The position numbers and the translations under genes are program-made. A stretch of DNA of 64,000 bases from Streptomyces roseofulvus (GTDB lineage: Bacteria; Actinomycetota; Actinomycetes; Streptomycetales; Streptomycetaceae): positions 2,728,001-2,792,000 of the forward strand of contig NZ_BAAAWE010000001.1 of the NCBI RefSeq assembly GCF_039534915.1. Reading direction: 5' to 3'. Under the pieces are notes generated by a model. It made no database searches. It saw nothing but the letters and a program-made list of their open reading frames with translations, and was not told where the DNA came from. Positions 56,092-64,000 of this stretch are shown one piece after another (positions within the stretch are counted from its first letter, which is position 1; the number at the start of each line of letters is the position of its first letter).

Positions 56092-57324
56092 TCAGTCCAC
56101 CAGGTCCCGCACCACCGCGTCCGCGAGCAGCCGCCCCCGCAGCGTCAGCACGGCGCGCCCGGCGGCGTACGGCGCCGCGTCGAGGAGCCCGTCCGCGAGC
56201 GCGCGCTCGGCCGCGGCCCGTCCCGCCGGCTTGAGGATCGACAGCTCGACGCCCTCCCGCAGCCGCAGCTCCAGCAGGATCCGCTCGACCCGCCGGTCCT
56301 CGTCGGACAGCAGCTCCCGCCCCGCGCCGGGCGACTTCCCGGCGCCGAGCGCCGCCGCGTACGCGCCCGGATGCTTGACGTTCCACCACCGCACCCCGCC
56401 CACGTGCGAGTGGGCGCCGGGTCCCGCGCCCCACCAGTCCGCGCCGCGCCAGTACAGCTCGTTGTGGAGGCAGCGCCCGGCGTCCGAGGTGGCCCAGTTG
56501 GACACCTCGTACCAGGAGAAGCCGGCCGCCTCGAAGGCTTCGTCGGCGATCAGGTACCGGTCCGCGTGCACGTCGTCGTCGGTCATCGGCACCTCGCCGC
56601 GCCGGATCCGCCGCGCCAGCTGCGTCCCCTCCTCGACGATCAGCGCGTAGGCGCTGACGTGGTCGGGGCCGGCCCCGATGGCCGCGTCGAGCGAGGCCCG
56701 CCAGTCGTCGTCGCTCTCCCCCGGCGTCCCGTAGATCAGGTCGAGGTTCACGTGCTCGAACCCGGCGGCGCGCGCCTCCGCGACGCACGCCTCGGGCCGC
56801 CCGGGCGTGTGGGTCCGGTCGAGGACCTGCAGCACGTGCGGCCGGGCGCTCTGCATCCCGAAGGAGATCCGGTTGAAGCCGCCGGCCCGCAGCTCCGCCA
56901 GGTAGGCGGGGTCCACGGACTCCGGATTCGCCTCGGTCGTCACCTCGGCGTCGTCGGCGAGCCCGAACTCGTCCCGGATCGCCCCCAGCATCCGCACGAG
57001 GTCGCCGGCGGCCAGCAGCGTCGGCGTACCGCCGCCGACGAAGACGGTCCGCACCGGCCGCGGGTCGTCGCCGAGGACCTTCCGGGCGAGCCGGATCTCC
57101 TCGGCGACCTGCCCGGCGTAGTTGTCCCGCGAGGCGAGCACGCCCCCGGCACCGCGCAGCTCGCTCGCGGTGTACGTGTTGAAGTCGCAGTACCCGCACC
57201 GCGTGGCGCAGTAGGGCACGTGCAGATAGAACCCGAGCGGCCGTTCCCCGGCCCCCTCCAGGGCGCGCGCGGGCAGCGCCCCGTCCTCGGGCATGGGCTC
57301 ACCATCGGGCAGTACGGAAGGCAT
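56092..57324 (-). CDS. hemW: Radical SAM haem chaperone HemW
   Basis: 410 residues from ATG at 57322-57324; GACAAT lies seven bases upstream. The earlier ATG at 57333 overlaps this box and is less likely. The radical SAM cluster is YCATRCGYCDFN (Cys39, Cys43, Cys46), followed by TVFVGGGTPTLL and GFNRISFGMQS. It inserts haem into respiratory proteins; it was once mistaken for coproporphyrinogen oxidase (HemN), whose extra N-terminal features are absent. Neighbouring genes are not related to haem. Confidence 0.9.
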   Translation of the reverse strand: MPSVLPDGEPMPEDGALPARALEGAGERPLGFYLHVPYCATRCGYCDFNTYTASELRGAGGVLASRDNYAGQVAEEIRLARKVLGDDPRPVRTVFVGGGTPTLLAAGDLVRMLGAIRDEFGLADDAEVTTEANPESVDPAYLAELRAGGFNRISFGMQSARPHVLQVLDRTHTPGRPEACVAEARAAGFEHVNLDLIYGTPGESDDDWRASLDAAIGAGPDHVSAYALIVEEGTQLARRIRRGEVPMTDDDVHADRYLIADEAFEAAGFSWYEVSNWATSDAGRCLHNELYWRGADWWGAGPGAHSHVGGVRWWNVKHPGAYAAALGAGKSPGAGRELLSDEDRRVERILLELRLREGVELSILKPAGRAAAERALADGLLDAAPYAAGRAVLTLRGRLLADAVVRDLVD

Positions 57325-57331
57325 GGGGTCC

Positions 57332-57337
57332 ATTGTC
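57332..57337 (-). promoter_or_regulatory. Putative -10 box of leaderless hemW
   Basis: GACAAT on the minus strand, seven bases before the preferred ATG. Confidence 0.4.
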
Positions 57338-57381
57338 CCGCACCCCGCTCCCGTACCGCCCGCGGTGGCGGTCCGCCGCGG

Positions 57382-59259
<1,878 letters not shown>

Positions 59260-59376
59260 GTCGTCCTCCGGGCGGCGGCGGTGCCTGTTGGGGTGCAACT
59301 ACGGATGCGTAACTAACTCACGAGTAACCTTCGGGGGGCTTCAGATTAGAGCGCCGACGTCCGGCGCGTAAGAGCC

Positions 59377-59385
59377 TGTGGATAA
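59377..59385 (-). other. Isolated DnaA-box-like sequence
   Basis: TGTGGATAA (minus strand TTATCCACA, the standard DnaA box). No cluster of boxes is nearby, so this is not an origin. Confidence 0.5.
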
Positions 59386-59386
59386 C

Positions 59387-59423
59387 GAACGGGTCCGCGC
59401 GCCGGTGGCACACGGACCCGTTC
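59387..59423 (-). terminator. lepA terminator
   Basis: GAACGGGTCCG (59387-59397) and CGGACCCGTTC (59413-59423) form an 11-bp stem, 17 bases beyond the lepA stop. Confidence 0.75.
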
Positions 59424-59439
59424 CTGTCGGCCGAGCTGA

Positions 59440-61308
59440 CTACTTCTTGCCCTTGCCGGCGGACTCGTCGCTCGACAGGACGGCGATGAAGGCCTCCTGC
59501 GGGACCTCCACCGAGCCGACCATCTTCATCCGCTTCTTGCCTTCCTTCTGCTTCTCCAGCAGCTTCCGCTTACGGGAGATGTCACCGCCGTAGCACTTGG
59601 CGAGGACGTCCTTGCGGATGGCGCGGATGGTCTCGCGGGCGATGACCCGGGAGCCGATGGCGGCCTGGATGGGCACCTCGAACGCCTGCCGCGGGATGAG
59701 CTCGCGCAGCTTGGCGACGAGCCGCACGCCGTACGCGTAGGCGGCGTCCTTGTGGGTGATCGCCGAGAAGGCGTCCACCTTGTCGCCGTGCAGCAGGATG
59801 TCGACCTTGACGAGCGAGCTGCTCTGCTCGCCGGTGGGCTCGTAGTCGAGCGAGGCGTAGCCGCGGGTCTTGGACTTCAGCTGGTCGAAGAAGTCGAAGA
59901 CGATCTCGGCCAGCGGGAGGGTGTAGCGGATCTCGACCCGGTCCTCGGAGAGGTAGTCCATGCCGAGGAGGGTGCCGCGCCGGTTCTGGCACAGCTCCAT
60001 GATCGAGCCGATGAACTCGGTGGGCGCGAGGATCGTGGCGCGCACGACCGGCTCGTACACCTCGTCGATCTTGCCCTCGGGGAACTCGCTCGGGTTGGTG
60101 ACGGTGTGCTCGCTGCCGTCCTCCATGACCACGCGGTAGACCACGTTGGGGGCGGTGGCGATCAGGTCGAGACCGAACTCGCGCTCCAGCCGCTCGCGGA
60201 TCACGTCGAGGTGGAGCAGGCCGAGGAAGCCGACGCGGAAGCCGAAGCCGAGCGCGGCGGAGGTCTCCGGCTCGTAGACGAGCGCGGCGTCGTTGAGCTG
60301 CAGCTTGTCGAGCGCGTCGCGGAGCTCCGGGTAGTCAGAGCCGTCCAGCGGGTACAGACCCGAGAAGACCATCGGCTTCGGGTCCTTGTAGCCGCCGAGC
60401 GCCTCCTCGGCGCCCTTGGACTGCGAGGTGATGGTGTCACCGACCTTGGACTGCCGGACGTCCTTCACGCCGGTGATGAGGTAGCCCACCTCGCCGACGC
60501 CGAGGCCGTCGGCCGGCAGCATCTCGGGCGAGTTGGTGCCGATCTCCAGGAGCTCGTGGGTGGCGCCGGTCGACATCATGCGGATGCGCTCGCGCTTGTT
60601 GAGCTGGCCGTCGACGACACGGACGTACGTCACGACGCCCCGGTACGAGTCGTACACGGAGTCGAAGATCATCGCGCGGGCGGGGGCGTCGGCGACGCCC
60701 ACCGGGGCCGGGATGTCCCGGACGACGCGGTCGAGCAGCGCCTCGACGCCCATGCCGGTCTTCGCGGAGACCTTGAGGACGTCCTCCGGCTGGCAGCCGA
60801 TGAGGTTCGCCAGCTCCTCGGCGAACTTCTCCGGCTGGGCGGCCGGGAGGTCGATCTTGTTGAGGACCGGGACGATGGTGAGGTCGTTCTCCATCGCCAG
60901 GTAGAGGTTGGCGAGGGTCTGCGCCTCGATGCCCTGGGCCGCGTCGACCAGCAGGATCGTGCCCTCGCACGCGGCCAGCGACCGCGACACCTCGTAGGTG
61001 AAGTCGACGTGCCCGGGGGTGTCGATCATGTTGAGGATGTGCGTACGCCCCTGCTCCGGCCCCTCGGTGGGGGCCCAGGGCAGCCGGACCGCCTGGGACT
61101 TGATCGTGATGCCGCGCTCACGCTCGATGTCCATCCGGTCGAGGTACTGGGCGCGCATCTGCCGCTGGTCGACCACACCGGTCAGCTGGAGCATCCGGTC
61201 GGCGAGCGTGGACTTGCCGTGGTCGATGTGCGCGATGATGCAGAAGTTGCGGATCAGAGCCGGGTCGGTACGGCTCGGCTCGGGCACGTTGGTAGGAGTC
61301 GCGGGCAC
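59440..61308 (-). CDS. lepA: Elongation factor 4 (LepA)
   Basis: 622 residues from GTG at 61306-61308 ([20 protein letters not shown]). A GTPase that back-translocates or assists ribosomes under stress. G-motifs: [50 protein letters not shown]. The unique C-terminal domain ([17 protein letters not shown]) is present. It diverges from rpsT, a standard arrangement in actinobacteria. Confidence 0.95.
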   Translation of the reverse strand: MPATPTNVPEPSRTDPALIRNFCIIAHIDHGKSTLADRMLQLTGVVDQRQMRAQYLDRMDIERERGITIKSQAVRLPWAPTEGPEQGRTHILNMIDTPGHVDFTYEVSRSLAACEGTILLVDAAQGIEAQTLANLYLAMENDLTIVPVLNKIDLPAAQPEKFAEELANLIGCQPEDVLKVSAKTGMGVEALLDRVVRDIPAPVGVADAPARAMIFDSVYDSYRGVVTYVRVVDGQLNKRERIRMMSTGATHELLEIGTNSPEMLPADGLGVGEVGYLITGVKDVRQSKVGDTITSQSKGAEEALGGYKDPKPMVFSGLYPLDGSDYPELRDALDKLQLNDAALVYEPETSAALGFGFRVGFLGLLHLDVIRERLEREFGLDLIATAPNVVYRVVMEDGSEHTVTNPSEFPEGKIDEVYEPVVRATILAPTEFIGSIMELCQNRRGTLLGMDYLSEDRVEIRYTLPLAEIVFDFFDQLKSKTRGYASLDYEPTGEQSSSLVKVDILLHGDKVDAFSAITHKDAAYAYGVRLVAKLRELIPRQAFEVPIQAAIGSRVIARETIRAIRKDVLAKCYGGDISRKRKLLEKQKEGKKRMKMVGSVEVPQEAFIAVLSSDESAGKGKK

Positions 61309-61515
61309 GCAGGGTTCTCGTCTCGGGCGGTGTTCGGAACGGATACGTAGCCCCCATCGTCCCATGCCCGCCGCCGGGCGTCCGGTTCGGGCGCTCCCGC
61401 TCCCCGTTTGGGGGGCCGCGACGGCGCCTGATACCGTGGACAGCTGTGTCTCGTGTGCCCTCTCAGCTGCGTGGCACATACCTGAAGAAACATCGAACCT
61501 GTAAAGGCTCTTTCA

Positions 61516-61782
61516 GTGGCGAACATCAAGTCCCAGATCAAGCGGAACAAGACCAACGAGAAGGCGCGCCTGCGCAACAAGGCCGTCAAGTCGTCGCTCA
61601 AGACCGCGATCCGCAAGGCCCGTGAGGCTGTCGCCGCCGGCGACCTCGAGAAGGCCACCGTGGCCGCCCGTGCCGCCTCGCGTCAGCTCGACAAGGCCGT
61701 CTCGAAGGGTGTCATCCACAAGAACGCCGCCGCCAACAAGAAGTCGGCGCTGGCGATCAAGGTTGCCTCCCTCCAGGGCTGA
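61516..61782 (+). CDS. rpsT: Ribosomal protein S20
   Basis: 88 residues from GTG at 61516. A 30S subunit protein binding 16S rRNA. Sequence [20 protein letters not shown] and [24 protein letters not shown] end ([20 protein letters not shown]) are typical. Very basic, as expected. Confidence 0.96.
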   Translation: MANIKSQIKRNKTNEKARLRNKAVKSSLKTAIRKAREAVAAGDLEKATVAARAASRQLDKAVSKGVIHKNAAANKKSALAIKVASLQG

Positions 61783-61919
61783 GTCCGGATCTTCTGATCT
61801 CAGGCTGTACCCGGCCGTAAGGGACCCAGCGGACCCTCTCTACCGCTCCCGCCCGGCCACCCGGCCCGTACGCGAGACGCGTTCGCCACGCGTGTACGGG
61901 ACCACAGAGCAGTAACCCG

Positions 61920-61962
61920 AAGGCCCCGGCCGCCTCCTTCCCCAGGAGACGGCCGGGGCCTT
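61920..61962 (+). terminator. rpsT terminator
   Basis: AAGGCCCCGGCCG (61920-61932) pairs with CGGCCGGGGCCTT (61950-61962) to give a 13-bp stem; the loop holds a smaller pairing CTCCT with AGGAG. Confidence 0.8.
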
Positions 61963-62082
61963 CGCGTCGGTGACGCCCGAGACCTGGGGGCGTCGGAGCC
62001 TGGGTTCCGTGGGCCGGGCGCGCCCGCGGGGCTCCCGGAGGGCGTGGGGCCCTCAAGACGGCAACAGACGAGGGGCCGCAAT

Positions 62083-62153
62083 GCCCCACCGGCAACGGCA
62101 CCCGGCCGACGACCGCACCGCCCCACCGGCAACGGCACCCGGCCGACGACCGC
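62083..62153. repeat. Two 34-bp direct repeats
   Basis: GCCCCACCGGCAACGGCACC and the following 14 bases occur identically at 62083-62116 and 62120-62153 (period 37). Confidence 0.9.
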
Positions 62154-62310
62154 CGCGTCGGCCGACGCCCCGCCCGCCTCAGCGCCCCGCGCCCGGCTCA
62201 GCGCCCCGCGCCCGGTTCAGCGCGCCCCCCCGCCCGCCTCAGCGCCCCGCGCCCGGCTCGGTGCCCGCGCCCGGCTCAGCGCCCAGCAGCGCCGGCGCCC
62301 AGCGCCTCGC

Positions 62311-62400
62311 GCCCAGTGTCCGCCGCGCCCCGCGCCTCGCGCCCAGTGTCCGCCGCGCCCCGCGCCTCGCGCTCAGTGTCCGCCGCGCCCCGCCCGCGCC
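62311..62400. repeat. Three tandem 30-bp units including the holA 3' end
   Basis: Units at 62311-62340 and 62341-62370 are identical (GCCCAGTGTCCGCCGCGCCC and so on). The third, 62371-62400, is a diverged copy in which CTCAGTG contains the holA stop and last codons. Confidence 0.9.
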
Positions 62401-63368
62401 GCGCGGGCCACCGCGACGACCGCCTTCTCCAGGGCGTACTCGGGGTCGTCCCCGCCGCCCTTCACGCCCGCGTCCGCCTCCGCGACGGCCCGCAGGGCCA
62501 TGGCGACGCCGTCGGGGGTCCAGCCCCGCATCTGCTGCCGCACCCGGTCGATCTTCCACGGCGGCATGCCGAGCTCGCGCGCGAGGTCGGCGGGCCGCCC
62601 GCCACGCGCCGAGGAGAGCTTGCCGATGGCCCGTACGCCCTGGGCGAGGGCGCTGGTGATCAGGACGGGCGCGACCCCGGTCGACAGCGACCAGCGCAAC
62701 GCCTCCAGCGCCTCCGCCGCCCGCCCCTCCACGGCCCGGTCGGCCACGTTGAAGGACGACGCCTCGGCCCGCCCGGTGTAGTACCGCCCGACGACCGCCT
62801 CGTCGATCGTCCCGTCGACGTCCGCCACCAGCTGCGTGACCGCCGAGGCCAGCTCCCGCAGGTCGCTGCCGATGGAGTCGACGAGCGCCTGGCAGGCCTC
62901 GGGCGTGGCGGACCGTCCGAGCGCCCGGAACTCCTGCCGGACGAAGGTCAGCCGCTCCGCGGGCTTCGTGGTCTTGGGACAGGCCACCTCCCGCGCCCCC
63001 GCCTTGCGCGCCGCGTCGAGCAGCCCCTTGCCCTTGGCGCCGCCGGCGTGGAGGAGCACGAGCGTGATGTCCTCGACGGGCGCGTCGAGGTACCCCTTGA
63101 CGTCCTTGACGCTCTCCGCCGGGAGGTCCTGCGCGTTGCGCACGATCAGCACCTTGCGCTCGGCGAAGAGCGAGGGACTGGTGAGCTCGGCGAGGGATCC
63201 GGGCTGGAGCTGGTCGGGGGTGAGGTCCCGGACGTCCGTGTCGGCGTCGGCGGCCCGCGCGGCCGCCACCACCTCCCGGACGGCGCGGTCGAGGAGCAGG
63301 TCCTCCTGGCCCACGGCGAGCGTGACGGGGCCGAGGAGATCGTCGCTGGAAGTCTTTCTGGTGGCCAT
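62373..63368 (-). CDS. holA: DNA polymerase III delta subunit
   Basis: 331 residues from ATG at 63366-63368. The delta subunit opens the sliding clamp in the clamp loader. N-terminal GPVTLAVGQEDLLLDRAVRE, SLFAERKVLIVRNAQDLPAE and the C-terminal helical collar (LGMPPWKIDRVRQQMRGWTP) fit actinobacterial HolA. The ATPase Walker A is absent, as in all delta subunits. The last codons and stop lie inside a 30-bp tandem repeat. Confidence 0.9.
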   Translation of the reverse strand: MATRKTSSDDLLGPVTLAVGQEDLLLDRAVREVVAAARAADADTDVRDLTPDQLQPGSLAELTSPSLFAERKVLIVRNAQDLPAESVKDVKGYLDAPVEDITLVLLHAGGAKGKGLLDAARKAGAREVACPKTTKPAERLTFVRQEFRALGRSATPEACQALVDSIGSDLRELASAVTQLVADVDGTIDEAVVGRYYTGRAEASSFNVADRAVEGRAAEALEALRWSLSTGVAPVLITSALAQGVRAIGKLSSARGGRPADLARELGMPPWKIDRVRQQMRGWTPDGVAMALRAVAEADAGVKGGGDDPEYALEKAVVAVARAARAGRGGH

Positions 63369-63450
63369 CGCGATCCAGCATCCCACGGCCCACCGACACC
63401 CGGCCCCGGCGGCGTCGCGGACCCCGGCGAGGCTCCGGCCGCGCCCGGGC

Positions 63451-63456
63451 GAGAAT
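63451..63456 (+). promoter_or_regulatory. Putative -10 box of the gene at 63463
   Basis: GAGAAT, six bases before the GTG start; no ribosome-binding site present. Confidence 0.4.
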
Positions 63457-63462
63457 GGCCCC

Positions 63463-63705
63463 GTGAGTGAACGACACGTACTGGTGCTCCCCGACCGCGA
63501 CGCCGCCGAGGAGGTGGCCGAGGAACTGGCCGGCCGCTTCGGCGTGGCCGAGGAGCCGCAGCTGGTCCGGGACGCCCTGGCCGGCGAGGACGACGCCGAG
63601 GACGCCCAGTGGCTGGTGGTCGTCGAGGACCCGGACGGCCGGCTCGACCCCGCGGCGCTGGACGCCTTCGCCGCCGAGTACGAGGGCTGGCTGGAGGCCC
63701 CGTGA
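63463..63705 (+). CDS. Small acidic conserved hypothetical protein
   Basis: 80 residues from GTG at 63463, starting VSERHVLVLPDRDAAEEVAE. Alternating strand/helix pattern with an acidic centre (LAGEDDAEDAQWLVVVEDPD), probably a ferredoxin-like alpha/beta fold. Divergent from holA and convergent with a YceI gene. No family name recognised, but in my memory short proteins like this recur at the holA locus. Confidence 0.75.
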   Translation: MSERHVLVLPDRDAAEEVAEELAGRFGVAEEPQLVRDALAGEDDAEDAQWLVVVEDPDGRLDPAALDAFAAEYEGWLEAP

Positions 63706-63714
63706 CGGTACGGC

Positions 63715-64000
63715 TCAGCCGGCCTTCGGCACGATCTGGACGTCCAGGTCGATGGCGATGCTGGAGCCGACGGCGGCGATGCCGCGCGCGAGCAGCGTCT
63801 GCCAGGTGAGGGTGAAGTCCTCGCGGTGGAGCTCGGTGGTGGCCCGGCAGGCGCAGCGGGTCTCGCCCTCCAGGCCGCTGCCGAGGCCGAGGTACTGGGT
63901 GTCCAGGGTGACGGTGCGGTTCACGCCGTGGAGGCTGAGCCCGCCGGTGACGTTCCAGCGGGTGCCGCCGCGGTGGGTGAAGCGCTCGCTGAAGAACTCG
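63715..64000 (-). CDS. YceI-family protein (5' part outside window)
   Basis: 95 codons remain: EFFSERFTHRGGTRWNVTGG, LSLHGVNRTVTLDTQYLGLG, LEGETRCACRATTELHREDF, and the end AAVGSSIAIDLDVQIVPKAG. This is the C-terminal half of a YceI lipocalin-like beta-barrel, which binds isoprenoid-type lipids. The N-terminus and any signal lie beyond the window edge. Confidence 0.88.
   Translation of the reverse strand, partial: EFFSERFTHRGGTRWNVTGGLSLHGVNRTVTLDTQYLGLGSGLEGETRCACRATTELHREDFTLTWQTLLARGIAAVGSSIAIDLDVQIVPKAG

Larger units (their letters stand above)
61783..62372. other. Repeat-rich intergenic region between rpsT and holA
   Basis: About 590 bases with a rho-independent terminator (61920-61962), two 34-bp repeats (62083-62153) and a tract of degenerate GC-rich repeats, ending in three 30-bp units that include the 3' end of holA. 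No gene seen. Confidence 0.8.

Noticed and set aside
59377..59385. Replication origin
   Set aside because: Only one DnaA box and no dnaA/dnaN nearby.
62083..62400. CRISPR-like array
   Set aside because: Two to three adjacent units without spacers; ordinary tandem duplication.

Overview
The window is chromosomal DNA of a Streptomyces or a very close relative. Coding regions are GC-rich with strong G/C bias at third positions, GTG starts are common, a Zur-regulated znuACB-zur cluster and a CIRCE-controlled hrcA-dnaJ operon are present, and the gene content (ppdK, dusB, glyS-znu-zur-uppS-recO, leuA, era, ybeY-phoH, hrcA-dnaJ, hemW, lepA-rpsT-holA) matches, from memory, a conserved core segment of Streptomyces chromosomes. 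I saw no rRNA, tRNA, CRISPR array, transposase or integrase. Most of the window is housekeeping, interrupted by short lineage-specific insertions.

Layout. 0-4 kb: edge-truncated truncated haemoglobin, a propeller-like hypothetical, a Tat-exported PhoX/DUF839 protein and an ArsR-type regulator. 4-8.4 kb: ppdK and dusB. 8.4-13.3 kb: MmyB-type regulator divergent from an MFS exporter with twin palindromic operators, DUF6243 protein, aldo/keto reductase plus TetR regulator, and a small frameshifted gene. 13.3-18.1 kb: glyS divergent from the zinc uptake operon znuA-znuC-znuB-zur. 18.1-20.6 kb: recO-uppS-YcxB-like. 21.2-22.5 kb: two adjacent paralogous membrane proteins. 22.6-26.3 kb: iron-box-preceded ferredoxin-NADP reductase, a TPR protein, a TerB/zinc-ribbon protein. 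26.3-30 kb: an orphan sortase sorting signal, leuA with a leucine leader peptide and attenuator, and a protealysin-like protease next to an emfourin-like inhibitor. 30-32.3 kb: era and two small downstream genes. 32.3-35.5 kb: a three-gene secreted WxL/DUF916-like locus. 35.6-38.8 kb: a cytidine-deaminase-like pseudoenzyme, a second MmyB/MFS pair, and an MmcQ/YjbR protein. 38.8-45 kb: CNNM-type CBS protein, ybeY, phoH, a PfkB kinase, a frameshifted MFS gene, and a 0.5 kb repeat-rich spacer. 45-54 kb: adenine deaminase, RNase Z, HIT, a TPR membrane protein coupled to an AAA+ ATPase, rsmE, nitronate monooxygenase, dnaJ2, hrcA. 54-64 kb: MBL protein, DUF3097, hemW, acyl-CoA ligase, lepA, rpsT, holA, a small conserved protein and an edge-truncated YceI protein.

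How parts work together. The zinc cluster is a closed feedback loop: Zur with zinc represses znuA through a box overlapping the presumed transcription start. HrcA represses its own hrcA-dnaJ2 operon through CIRCE. leuA is probably controlled by translation of a 15-residue peptide containing four consecutive leucines. The protealysin/emfourin neighbours look like a protease with its own inhibitor. Both MmyB/MFS pairs look like drug- or metabolite-responsive exporter switches.

Unusual features. In three places the 3' end or stop codon of a gene lies inside a direct or tandem repeat that continues downstream (dnaJ2, holA, a secreted-protein gene). A 182-bp near-palindrome at 44.8 kb has a half copy at 56.0 kb. 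Two genes carry apparent single-base frameshifts. Many genes have a -10-like hexamer 6-7 bases before the start codon, suggesting leaderless transcripts; I used this to choose the starts of era and hemW.
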